Source: Kineosporia babensis (GTDB lineage: Bacteria > Actinomycetota > Actinomycetes > Actinomycetales > Kineosporiaceae). From it: a stretch of 64,000 bases of DNA. The position numbers and the translations under genes are program-made. Every line of letters begins with the position of its first letter. Position 1 is the first letter of the stretch. Below the pieces are notes generated by a model. It ran no database searches, had not been told where the DNA came from, and saw nothing but the letters and a program-made list of their open reading frames with translations. Of this stretch, positions 7,654 through 16,002 are shown piece after piece. The stretch spans positions 62,001-126,000 of the forward strand of contig NZ_JAJOMB010000005.1 of NCBI RefSeq assembly GCF_021129305.1, written 5' to 3'.

Positions 7654-9009
7654 CTACCGCGAAAGCCGATCGGCTATCCCACCCGGATGGTCTCCCCATT
7701 CTCGTCCATACGAAGGTGGGGCTTGATACCGGAGGGGACCCCGAGCGGGGCCGGAACGGGGGGCGGGGTGCTGCTGCGTAGTGTCCTCCTCGGATGTGGG
7801 CTGCGCCACCAGGCTGGCGGGCCGGACCGCCCCGGCGCCGAAGCGGGCGCTGGCCCGGTCGATCGCTCGCTCGGCCTCCCGCCATCCGAGCGGGCGCTCG
7901 TCCAAGGTCAGCTGATGGTGCCCCGCAGAGGCCTCCACCAATCCCTCCAAACGCACCCCCACCAGCCGTAATCGAGCGCGGTCGAAACCCTGACGGGTGT
8001 ACAGGCCGAGCGCCGTGGCGTGCACCACGCGCGCCAGATCGGTGTACTCGGACAGCGTGCGCGAACGGGTGATCGTGGTGAAGTCGGCGAACCGGATCTT
8101 GATCACCACGGTCCGGCCGATCAGCCCGGCGGCCCGGGCCCGGGCCGCGACCCGTTCGCTGAGCCGCAGCAGCTCGCGCCCGATCACCTCTGGGTCGTCG
8201 ACGTCTGTGCCGAAAGTCTCTTCGTTGCCGATGCTCTTTTCGGGTTGCCAGGGCACCACGGGACGAGGATCACGTCCCCAGGAGAGGTCGTGGAGCTGGC
8301 GGCCCACCGAGTCACCGAGCGCCCGGCGCAGGGTGGCGGCCGGGGTGTGGGCGATGTCGGCCACGGTGAGCAGCCCGAGCCGGCCGAGCGCCTGCTCGGT
8401 CTTCTCCCCCACGCCCCACAGCGCGCCGGCCGGCAGACCGTGCAGGAACGTGACCGTCTCGTCCCGCGGGATCACCAGGATCCCGTCCGGCTTGGCCTGG
8501 GCCGAGGCGAGCTTGGCCACGAACTTGGTGGTGGCGATCCCGACCGAGCAGGTGATCCGCTGCTCGTCGGCGATCCGGTCGCGGATCAGGGCGGCGATCC
8601 GGGAAGGACTGCCCATCCGGCGTACCGCCCCGGAGACGTCGATGAAGGCCTCGTCCAGGCTGAGCGGCTCGACGAGCGGGGTGACGGAGCGGAATACCTC
8701 CATCACGCCGTGCGAGACCTCGGCATAGCGGTCGTGGTCGGGCTCGATCACGACGGCCTCGGGGCAGAGGCGTCGGGCCCGGCTCATCGGCATGGCGGCG
8801 TGGATGCCGCTGCGCCGGGCTTCGTAGGAGGCGGAGAGAACGACCGCGCGGCCGCCACCGCCGACGATGACCGGGCGACCACGAAGCGCCGGACGGTCGA
8901 TCAGCTCCACCGAGGCGTAGAAGGCGTCCATGTCGGCGTGCAGGATCCGGCAGCCGGAATCGTCGCCGGAGAGTGCGGCGCCGGAGCGGTGGTAGGGGTG
9001 GCGGCTCAA
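7654..9009 (-). CDS. dinB: DNA polymerase IV (Y-family, DinB)
   Basis: 451 residues. Y-family polymerases copy damaged templates. The palm motif ILHADMDAFYASVE and the catalytic PLSLDEAFIDVSG are intact, so this is an active DinB, not the inactive ImuB seen in mycobacterial mutasomes. The fingers (YEARRSGIHAAMPM), the HhH region (PAGALWGVGEKTEQALGRLG) and the little-finger domain are present. QLTLDE near residue 375 could be a sliding-clamp motif. The C-terminal ~50 residues are Pro/Arg/Gly rich. The start is a TTG at 9007-9009 overlapping the dnaE2 stop (TTGA), implying coupled translation at a reduced level. Last gene of the probable SOS operon. Confidence 0.93.
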   Translation of the reverse strand: MSRHPYHRSGAALSGDDSGCRILHADMDAFYASVELIDRPALRGRPVIVGGGGRAVVLSASYEARRSGIHAAMPMSRARRLCPEAVVIEPDHDRYAEVSHGVMEVFRSVTPLVEPLSLDEAFIDVSGAVRRMGSPSRIAALIRDRIADEQRITCSVGIATTKFVAKLASAQAKPDGILVIPRDETVTFLHGLPAGALWGVGEKTEQALGRLGLLTVADIAHTPAATLRRALGDSVGRQLHDLSWGRDPRPVVPWQPEKSIGNEETFGTDVDDPEVIGRELLRLSERVAARARAAGLIGRTVVIKIRFADFTTITRSRTLSEYTDLARVVHATALGLYTRQGFDRARLRLVGVRLEGLVEASAGHHQLTLDERPLGWREAERAIDRASARFGAGAVRPASLVAQPTSEEDTTQQHPAPRSGPARGPLRYQAPPSYGREWGDHPGGIADRLSR

Positions 9010-12000
9010 CGGCCGGAGCTTCCGGGGCTGGAGTGCCAGAGCTTGCGGGGTGGCTCACGACGGCGGCGGGCTGCTTCTTGGCGGTGTTGTTTTTGGAGGG
9101 ACTCCTGGTTGGGCTGATCGGGATGGTCGCCGGGGCCGGGTTGGCTTCCATGACCAGACTGGTCTTCACGGCTGGGCTGGCTCTCATTGCCAAGCTGAGT
9201 CTCGTGGCCGGACTGGGTCCCGCGGCCGGGCGGGCTCTCACGGCGGCGTTCATGTTCGGCGGCCAGCATCTGCCGGGTTTGCTTGGTGTCGCCGCCGGGC
9301 GGGCGGAGGTCGGCGTACGGGGACTGGCGGAAGCCGCTGGGGTGCACCAGCACTCTCCGGCTCCTGATCTCTTCGGTTCCGCCGTTACCGGCAGCGGCGG
9401 GGCTCGGCGCATCGCTGGTCTGCCTCTTGCCCGCCGATCGGTTCGGGGCGCCGGGTATCCGTACACCGGTGCCTTCGCGGTCACCGCTGGGCAGACCGGT
9501 CTGGGCCTCCCAGTCTCTGGGCTCGGCGCCGGGCAGTGCACCGTCGTCGCGGCTGATACCCAGGACCCGGCCAGGTGTCGGTCCACCTGCGTCGGCCGGG
9601 ACCATGCCCGCGTGGAAGGCGGTGGCGGGCAGTCTGCTGGGCAGCGGCCGCCGGGCCTGACGTTCGGTGGGCTCGTCGGCGTGCAGGATCTCCAGCACGC
9701 CGTCCAGCCCGGACTCCATCCAGACTTCCCAGAGCACCGGCAGTTCCCAGGCTCCGGTTGCCCGTAGCGACACCCCACGTCTTCCGGTCTTGCGCAGCAC
9801 TCCCCGAACCACGAGGAGCCAGGAGTGGAATACCGTGCTCGCGTACGGCCCCTGAACATCCTCGAAGAAGGTGGCGTCCACCGGACCGGTCGAGTCGTCG
9901 AGGGTGAGGAAGACGACCCGGCGCCCGGTTCGGATCGGCGGGGTCTGGGTGGCCACCTTGACCCCTGCGATGAGGATCTCGGCGCGGCTGCGGCGGGTGC
10001 GTACGTCACGGGCCCGGGTTACGGCGAGCGCCTCGAGCATCGGCTCGTAGAACTCGAGCACGTGACGACTGGCGTCCAGCCCGAGTACTTCGAGTTCGGC
10101 TCGGGTGCGTTCGGCGTTGGTCATTTCTGGCAGTCCGCTGGGGATGATCTGGTCCGGGGAGTCTCCGAGGTCGAGGGAGAGCTGGACGGACTGCTCATCG
10201 GCCGGGAGCACCGGAGCGGCCGAGCGGGACTGCAGGGCGGCGGCGTATCGGACTCCACTGCTGTCCCGGTTGCTGCTGTCCCGGTTGCTGCCGGTGCTGC
10301 CTCTGTTACGGCTGCTCTCGGTGTCCTGAGCGTCCCGGGCGTCCCGGGCGTCCCGGTCATGGTTGCCCCGGCTGCTTGGGGCCCGGCTGCTTCGTTCCCG
10401 GTCGTCTTGGGTCAACTCGTCCCGGTCCCGGCCGCCTCGCGCCACGTTGTCTCGGCCCCAGCCACTCTGGTCGCGGCCTTGACCTCCTCCGCTCTGCTCC
10501 CAGTTGCCCAGTTCCCAGTTGCCCAGTTCCCGGTTGCCTTGCCCCCAGTCACTTCGACCTCGGTCTTCCTGGCCCCGGCCATCTCGATCCCGGCCGCCCC
10601 GATCCCGGCCGTCCTGATCTTGGTCTTCTTGGTTCTCGCCAACTGAAACCCAGCCGCTCTGGTCACGGCGGTCCTGGACTTCGATCTCTGGACCCCGGCG
10701 TCCCGGGCCTCCAACGGCACCCAGGCTTCTGCTCATCGGATCTCTGTGGTTCAGACGTGTGCTGTTCAGGCCCGTGCGGTTCAGAGCCACCCCGTTCAGA
10801 GATGCGTCGTTCAGCCCTGCGCGGTTATGGATCCCGCCGAGGAGTTCCTTGCGAAGGGTGCGCTTCTTCCTGGGGATGCTGTTGTCCAGGGCTTTGCTCC
10901 AACGTTCCAGGTCGGCAAGCTGGAGCAGGAGGTCACGACGGGTGGTGTGGCCGCGGGGTTGCACAGCGAGCGCGTCGCCCAGTGCGTAGATGGAGTCGAA
11001 GGCGCCGGTGACGATGAGGCGCTCCGCGATCGGGCGGGAAATCCTTGTCCGGTGCCAGAAATCGGCCAGGGAACGGTAGGGGCGGTTGGCGACGATGCGC
11101 TCTACTTCGGCCTCGCTGATTCCCTTCACCTCGGCCAGGGCGATCCTGATGCCGTAAGGGCTGCCGTCCGGAAGGTTTCGGGGTGACGAAAGCGACGCCT
11201 CAAGCTCCGTCTCGGAGGGCAAGAATGCGACCCGCGACTCCTCCTGGGCCACGGGCCGTCCCTCCTGCCCCCAGACGATCGATTCTTCCTGCTGGCCGAC
11301 AGATTCGGCCTGCAAGGCCGAATCAGTTCCGCTCACATCCTTCTCACCTGGGCCCGTCTCGTCTTGCCGGGACCCGCCACCCGACTTCACCGGTGCGCTT
11401 TCCGGAGCACACTCGTCCACTATTTTCTCTACTCGATATGTGCTGTCGGAATGATTCACGTCGAGCGGCAGCACGCTGATGCCGAAATTGCGTGCATCGT
11501 CAAGGATCAGGCGCTTGGGGTACATACCCGGATCGTGAGTGAGGACACCGGCCAGAAATGCCGCCGGATGGTGCGCCTTGAGCCAGGCCGACTGGTAAGT
11601 GGGCAGGGCGAAGGCGGCGGCGTGGGCCTTACAGAATCCGAAGGAGGCGAAAGCCTTGAGAACATCCCAGATTCGCTCGATTGCCTCTTGGTCGAAGACC
11701 GGTTTGCCGTCGGAATACCGTAATCGGGCCGCGTGGTGCCGGAACCATTTCTCGTTCTTCTCGGCCTCGGCGGGCACGCCCATGGCGCGCCGGAATCCGT
11801 CTGCGGTAGCCAGATCACAGCCGGTGCTGACGCTGACGATCTGCATGACCTGCTCGTGGAAAACGACTACGCCCCAGGTGTCCTCGAGTACAGGTTTGAG
11901 GATCGGATGGAGGTATTCGGGTTCGTCCCAGCCCTGGCGGGCGCGCAGGAAAGGGGTGATCATGTCGGACTTCACCGGGCCGGGGCGAAACAGCGAGATG

Positions 12001-14132
12001 TCGATGATCAGGTCGTGAAAAGATTCCGGGGCGAATTTGCCCACCAGTTCCCGCTGGCCGGGCGATTCGATCTGGAAGCAGCCGAGCGTGCGGGTGCTCT
12101 GGATCAGGGCGAAGGTGGCCGGGTCGTCGTGCGGCACCGCGTCAAGAATGATCGTGCCGTTCGGGTCGAAGTAGTCCGCGCCCCGGTCGTGCCGGCCGGC
12201 CGTGATCGTGTCGGCGCCGTCGACCCGGGCGATCTCGGTGATCGCGTAGGACATCGCCGACTGCATCCGGATCCCGAGGATGTCGAGCTTGAGCAGGCCG
12301 AGGAACTCGACGTCGTCCTTGTCGAACTGGCTCATCGGGAAGCCCATCCAGCTCGCCTCGACCGGGGTGCGATCGAGCAGGCCGTTGTCGGAGATCAGCA
12401 CCCCGCACGGGTGCAGGGCGATGTGCCGGGGCAGCCCGTCCAGCCGTTCCACCAGGTCGAAGAACAGGCCGAGCCGGGGGTGACCGAGGCCGGAAGCACG
12501 TAGCTCGGGCAGTTCCGAGATGGCCGAGCGCACATCCCGGGCCCGGATGTGGGGGAAGGACTTGGCGATGGTGTCGATCTCACCCGGTGGCATGCCCAGG
12601 ACGGCACCGACATCCCGGATAGCGTGACGGGCCCGGTAGGTGTCCATCATCGAGACGCAGCTGACCCGGTCGCCGCCGAAGACCTCGAGCAGTCTCTCGT
12701 ACACCTCGGTGCGCCGGTCGGACTCGACGTCCAGGTCGACGTCGGGCAGCTGGGAGCGCAGCCGGGTGATGAAGCGCTCCATCAGGAGGTCGTGCCGGAG
12801 CGGATCGACGCCGGAGATACCCAGCAGGTAGTTGATCAGGCTGCCGGCCCCGGAGCCGCGGGCCGCCACGCGCACCCCCATGCCCCGGATCAGATCGCAG
12901 ACGTTCGCGATGGTGAGGAAGTAGGTGGGGATGCCGAAGAACTGGACGAGGTCGAGCTCTTCGTGAAGCCGTTCCTCGATCTTGAGAGCCTCGTCGCGAC
13001 CCGGGCGGGGGTACCTGGCGGGGATCTGTTCGCGGCAGCGTCGTTCCAGCTCGGCGTCGGGGTCCTTACCCACCAGGTCGAGCACTTCGGGTTCCGGCAG
13101 GTGAGCGCTGTTGAGGTCGAGCTCCTGAAAGGGTTGCGGCAGCAGACAGCGCTCGGCCAGGGCCTCGGTCATGGCCAGCAGTTGCCCGGCCAGAGCGGGA
13201 TCGCCTGCTGCCTCGGCGATCTCGTGTGCCCGGCAGGCCATCTCGGCCTCACCGGTGAGATAGCCCTCGCTGGTGGTGCGGTCGAGGTGGCGCGAGCCGA
13301 TGGCGACCAGCCGACGGGCGGCGTCGAGGACGTCGACCGTCACGGCGCCGTCACGGGTGGCGTGCCGGACCGCATTGCTGAGGACGGTGGGCACGCCGAT
13401 CTGCCGGGCCAGGTTCAGCATCCGGGCCGCGTGCCCGAGGCTGGCCGGAGCTCCTTGTGGTCCGCGGTGACAGACGATCTCGACAGCCAGGCCGGCGGGC
13501 GGCAGCACGGCCTGCCAGCGTTCCAGTACGGCGCGAGCCAGATCAGCTCGGCCGGCCAGCACCGCCCGGCCGTATTCCGAGTCCGGCCCGAGCAGGACGA
13601 TGAGGGCCGGCTCTCCGAGCGATCGCGGGGTTTCCTCCCCGAAGCTCTCCCTGATCATGGCGTGCTCGGCGATGAGGTCGATGGTGGCGACCGGGCGGCC
13701 GCGCTCCCCTCGCAGGTGGGTGGCCGTGACCAGACGGCACAGGTGTCCCCAGCCCTGGCCCGGCTGCAGTCCGGTGCCAGGGCCGGAGGCCAGCGCCAGC
13801 GCGGTGACCCGGGGAAGACGAGGGTCCACGCTGGCGCCGCCCCGCACCGGGGCCCGGCGAGCGGGTTCCGGTACACCTGATCCGGGGGGCCGGCGCCGGC
13901 CCCCCGGCAGTATCGGCTCGACGGCCAGGTCCACGCCGAGTGCCGGTGAGATGCCGGCGCCGTTGCAGGCCTTGACGAACTTGATCGCGCCGTACAGGCC
14001 GTCGCGATCGGTGAGGGCAAGTGACGTCAGGCCTTCGGCGCAGGCCTGTTCGACCAGCTGAAGCGGGCTCGATGCGCCGTACCGGAGCGAGTACCCGGAG
14101 GCGACGTGCAGGTGGGTGAAGCGGTGTGACAT
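9006..14132 (-). CDS. dnaE2: Error-prone DNA polymerase III alpha subunit DnaE2, unusually long
   Basis: 1708 residues against a usual ~1050-1150. DnaE2 is the C-family polymerase of induced mutagenesis. The PHP domain starts at once (HLHVASGYSLRYGA); catalytic carboxylates are in LPDVDLDVESD (about 462-472) and LLKLDILG (about 613-620); the FRPGP and KAHAAAFALPTYQSAW fingers motifs are intact, as are the OB domain and VQLSLDLGD (about 1316-1324), a likely clamp-binding site. Extra material is at about 906-987, at 1100-1300 (five xxxLN pentapeptides, then Arg/Asp/Gly/Gln-rich sequence) and a 200-residue disordered tail after 1500 with Gln-containing hexapeptide repeats. Core motifs look functional. 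The ATG at 14132 lies 7 bases past the upstream stop. Confidence 0.93.
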   Translation of the reverse strand: MSHRFTHLHVASGYSLRYGASSPLQLVEQACAEGLTSLALTDRDGLYGAIKFVKACNGAGISPALGVDLAVEPILPGGRRRPPGSGVPEPARRAPVRGGASVDPRLPRVTALALASGPGTGLQPGQGWGHLCRLVTATHLRGERGRPVATIDLIAEHAMIRESFGEETPRSLGEPALIVLLGPDSEYGRAVLAGRADLARAVLERWQAVLPPAGLAVEIVCHRGPQGAPASLGHAARMLNLARQIGVPTVLSNAVRHATRDGAVTVDVLDAARRLVAIGSRHLDRTTSEGYLTGEAEMACRAHEIAEAAGDPALAGQLLAMTEALAERCLLPQPFQELDLNSAHLPEPEVLDLVGKDPDAELERRCREQIPARYPRPGRDEALKIEERLHEELDLVQFFGIPTYFLTIANVCDLIRGMGVRVAARGSGAGSLINYLLGISGVDPLRHDLLMERFITRLRSQLPDVDLDVESDRRTEVYERLLEVFGGDRVSCVSMMDTYRARHAIRDVGAVLGMPPGEIDTIAKSFPHIRARDVRSAISELPELRASGLGHPRLGLFFDLVERLDGLPRHIALHPCGVLISDNGLLDRTPVEASWMGFPMSQFDKDDVEFLGLLKLDILGIRMQSAMSYAITEIARVDGADTITAGRHDRGADYFDPNGTIILDAVPHDDPATFALIQSTRTLGCFQIESPGQRELVGKFAPESFHDLIIDISLFRPGPVKSDMITPFLRARQGWDEPEYLHPILKPVLEDTWGVVVFHEQVMQIVSVSTGCDLATADGFRRAMGVPAEAEKNEKWFRHHAARLRYSDGKPVFDQEAIERIWDVLKAFASFGFCKAHAAAFALPTYQSAWLKAHHPAAFLAGVLTHDPGMYPKRLILDDARNFGISVLPLDVNHSDSTYRVEKIVDECAPESAPVKSGGGSRQDETGPGEKDVSGTDSALQAESVGQQEESIVWGQEGRPVAQEESRVAFLPSETELEASLSSPRNLPDGSPYGIRIALAEVKGISEAEVERIVANRPYRSLADFWHRTRISRPIAERLIVTGAFDSIYALGDALAVQPRGHTTRRDLLLQLADLERWSKALDNSIPRKKRTLRKELLGGIHNRAGLNDASLNGVALNRTGLNSTRLNHRDPMSRSLGAVGGPGRRGPEIEVQDRRDQSGWVSVGENQEDQDQDGRDRGGRDRDGRGQEDRGRSDWGQGNRELGNWELGNWEQSGGGQGRDQSGWGRDNVARGGRDRDELTQDDRERSSRAPSSRGNHDRDARDARDAQDTESSRNRGSTGSNRDSSNRDSSGVRYAAALQSRSAAPVLPADEQSVQLSLDLGDSPDQIIPSGLPEMTNAERTRAELEVLGLDASRHVLEFYEPMLEALAVTRARDVRTRRSRAEILIAGVKVATQTPPIRTGRRVVFLTLDDSTGPVDATFFEDVQGPYASTVFHSWLLVVRGVLRKTGRRGVSLRATGAWELPVLWEVWMESGLDGVLEILHADEPTERQARRPLPSRLPATAFHAGMVPADAGGPTPGRVLGISRDDGALPGAEPRDWEAQTGLPSGDREGTGVRIPGAPNRSAGKRQTSDAPSPAAAGNGGTEEIRSRRVLVHPSGFRQSPYADLRPPGGDTKQTRQMLAAEHERRRESPPGRGTQSGHETQLGNESQPSREDQSGHGSQPGPGDHPDQPNQESLQKQHRQEAARRRREPPRKLWHSSPGSSGR
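10740..10826 (-). repeat. 15-bp-period repeat coding five LN pentapeptides in DnaE2
   Basis: The coding strand encodes NRAGLN-DASLN-GVALN-RTGLN-STRLN (about residues 1103-1128), a run with Leu-Asn every fifth residue and Ala/Val/Thr two before each Leu. This matches the A(D/N)LXX-type spacing of pentapeptide repeat proteins, though five coils is short. The DNA shows a matching 15-base period around GTTCAG on the plus strand. Confidence 0.7.
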
Positions 14133-14139
14133 CTCGTGG

Positions 14140-14931
14140 TCATTCGCAGCTCGGCAGGCTCAACGGGAGCACCTGCTGGTAGGGCAGGCCGAGCGTCGAC
14201 TCGACCAGGTGATGGAACGCCTCGGCGTCTCGGAGCAGGTCGTCGGCCTCGGCGGCGCTGACCACGCCGGTGCGGCCGGCGTCGATGGCGGCGCGACGCG
14301 AGGCGGTGGAGGCGAAGTACGAGGCCCACTCCCCCAGTTCGGGCGCCACCCGGGGCATGACTTCCCAGACGCTGCGGGGCCCGCCTCGGCCGCCGGGACG
14401 GCTGCGTACGGCCAGGACCGCGGCGGCGGCCCGCAGAGCGGCAAGGTGCGCGGTGACGTACCGCTCCGACGGGGTACGTGAGGCACAGGCCTGGGTCAGG
14501 CCGGTGCGAGAACGGTCGAGCAGCATCCGGGCCGCGGTGGAGACGGGCGGCCGAGCCAGAGTGGTCGCCGACATGTCGGCCTCCTCATGGTCAAAGCTTT
14601 CGGGACGATCGAACGGGTGAACGGGCGGAGCAGGCGTGGAGCCGGAGCCGGTTGGGTGAAAGGAAGGCGGACGAGACAGTGGCGGCTGCGGCACTGCCTC
14701 GTTCGGCCCGGTGCTACCGGCTTTCCCGGTCGGCCCGTCGTCTGCGGCCGATCCGGTTTCGTCGGCCGGCTCGGTCTCCCGGGCCGGTCCGGTCTCGCCG
14801 GAGCCGGTGGCTCCTCTGGTTTTCCTGGCTGCTTCGGCTTTCTCGGCCTTGCTGGTCTTCCTGACCTTCCTGGCCGCGGACTGCGAGGGCGCAGAATCCT
14901 TCTGCCCCGAACCGCTTCCGGGATCGGCCAT
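14140..14931 (-). CDS. SAV_6107-type HEPN domain protein of the mutasome operon
   Basis: The last ~144 residues form a compact helical domain like the SAV_6107 HEPN family found next to dnaE2 in actinobacteria. It contains ERYVTAHLAALRAAAAVLAV, whose R-x4-H matches the HEPN ribonuclease motif, and DDLLRDAEAFHHLVESTLGL. Residues 1-119 are low-complexity and Lys/Glu/Ala/Pro rich. The ATG at 14931 is used because the frame is open, has GC-rich third positions and starts 25 bases after the preceding gene. A second ATG at 14574 has a far better ribosome site (GAGGAGG) and would give just the domain (144 aa); that start may be the true or main one. The stop lies 7 bases before dnaE2. Function unproven. 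Confidence 0.75.
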   Translation of the reverse strand: MADPGSGSGQKDSAPSQSAARKVRKTSKAEKAEAARKTRGATGSGETGPARETEPADETGSAADDGPTGKAGSTGPNEAVPQPPLSRPPSFHPTGSGSTPAPPVHPFDRPESFDHEEADMSATTLARPPVSTAARMLLDRSRTGLTQACASRTPSERYVTAHLAALRAAAAVLAVRSRPGGRGGPRSVWEVMPRVAPELGEWASYFASTASRRAAIDAGRTGVVSAAEADDLLRDAEAFHHLVESTLGLPYQQVLPLSLPSCE

Positions 14932-14955
14932 CTCAGGCCCGTGTCCCCGGCGAAC

Positions 14956-15558
14956 TCAATCGGCGACCTGGAGCAGGCGCCAGGAGTCCGTCGCCGGCGT
15001 GGTGGACGGCGTGCGGGAGAGGTCATACACCCCGCTGCCGAAGGCCCGGCCGGTGCTTGCCTCCACCCGCCAGACCTCGCACTCGGTGTCCAGCAGGAAC
15101 TCCTGAGGCGACTCGGTGCCGCCGGAGCCTTCCGGGCCGACCGCGCCCGGCCCGGACCGCCCACCGCGCTCAGTCACGACCGAGCGGCCGTGCGAGCGAC
15201 GATGTCCTCCGCCGTAGTGCTTTTCGTGCGAACGGTGCGAAGACGCCCGCCGCTCGGCCACCGCCCCCGGAGCACCACCGGACACCCCGCCGGGCAGTTC
15301 ACCGCAGGCCCCGGCCGGGCCTGCGGACCAGGCCGCGAAGGAGGGCTCCTCCTCGGACCGCACCGGCCGCTCGGCCGACCATTCATCACCGTGCAGGGCG
15401 CGCGCCGCAGCGGTGGACCACCAGTCGCGCCGCTCCCGCCAGTGCCCGAGCACTCCACGCACCACGTAGAGACGCCCGCGCCAGAGGAAGGCCATCGGCG
15501 CGTCCCCCTCCTCCTGGACAACCCGGACATCGACCAATTCGCTCACCCGACGAGCCAT
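14956..15558 (-). CDS. DUF6504 family protein, first gene of the mutasome operon
   Basis: 200 residues from ATG 15558. It has the split DUF6504 pattern: an N-terminal ARRVSELVDVRVVQEEG and AFLWRGRLYVVRGVLGHWRERRDWW, a Gly/Ser/Glu-rich linker of about 85 residues, then ECEVWRVEAS and SGVYDLSRTP ending in WRLLQVAD. This small family is regularly encoded beside dnaE2/dinB in actinobacteria; its job is unknown. The frame stays open to an ATG at 15738, but those extra residues are not conserved-looking. The linker is longer than I would expect for the family. Confidence 0.78.
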   Translation of the reverse strand: MARRVSELVDVRVVQEEGDAPMAFLWRGRLYVVRGVLGHWRERRDWWSTAAARALHGDEWSAERPVRSEEEPSFAAWSAGPAGACGELPGGVSGGAPGAVAERRASSHRSHEKHYGGGHRRSHGRSVVTERGGRSGPGAVGPEGSGGTESPQEFLLDTECEVWRVEASTGRAFGSGVYDLSRTPSTTPATDSWRLLQVAD

Positions 15559-16002
15559 CTGCTCTGCACCTGCGCTTCCCGCTACCGCTGCCGACTGGAG
15601 TCCGTTGTGCCGACCGAAACTGACGCTGAACCGGTGCGTCGCACGAAAACCCTTACGACGCGACCGGGCCCGGGGGAAGGCGGGCGATTCACCGATCCGT
15701 GGTCTCCCCCTGCTCCACGGACCGGCGAGACATGACACCGGGACGGTCGACGACGAGGTGGGGTCGAGTTCACCTCGTCGTCGACCTACTCACCCGGGGC
15801 AGCCGGCGCGCTGTGATCCCTGGCGAGCCCGTTCGAACAGATGTTCGAACGGTTCGAATGTACACCGGCCTCCCGGGAGTCCGTCAACCGCAACGCGACC
15901 CTCGTTCCGGCGACACTGAGAACTCGATCGGATACACAAAGTGAGCGCTGCAGGCCGCGGTCGGATCATGGTCCGGAACGGCAGGGCCGGTCCAGGGCAG
16001 GC
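15559..16002. other. SOS promoter region between menC and the mutasome operon
   Basis: About 440 bases with no convincing gene. It holds the LexA box (15834-15847) and presumably the promoter and leader of the minus-strand mutasome operon; menC reads toward this region and ends at 16003, so its terminator must also be here. No clear hairpin was found. Confidence 0.5.
15834..15847 (-). promoter_or_regulatory. LexA (SOS) box upstream of the mutasome operon
   Basis: CGAACAGATGTTCG is a perfect match to the gram-positive/actinobacterial LexA consensus CGAAC-N4-GTTCG. A third TTCGAA half-palindrome adjoins it at 15852-15857, making three TTCGAA copies in 26 bases (15832-15857). It lies 276 bases upstream of the DUF6504 start (96 bases if translation began at 15738) and is the only such box seen nearby, so it most likely controls DUF6504-HEPN-dnaE2-dinB. 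Confidence 0.85.

Noticed and set aside
10205-13880. Several long plus-strand frames across dnaE2
   Set aside because: They mirror the real minus-strand gene, contain no motifs and have no ribosome sites.
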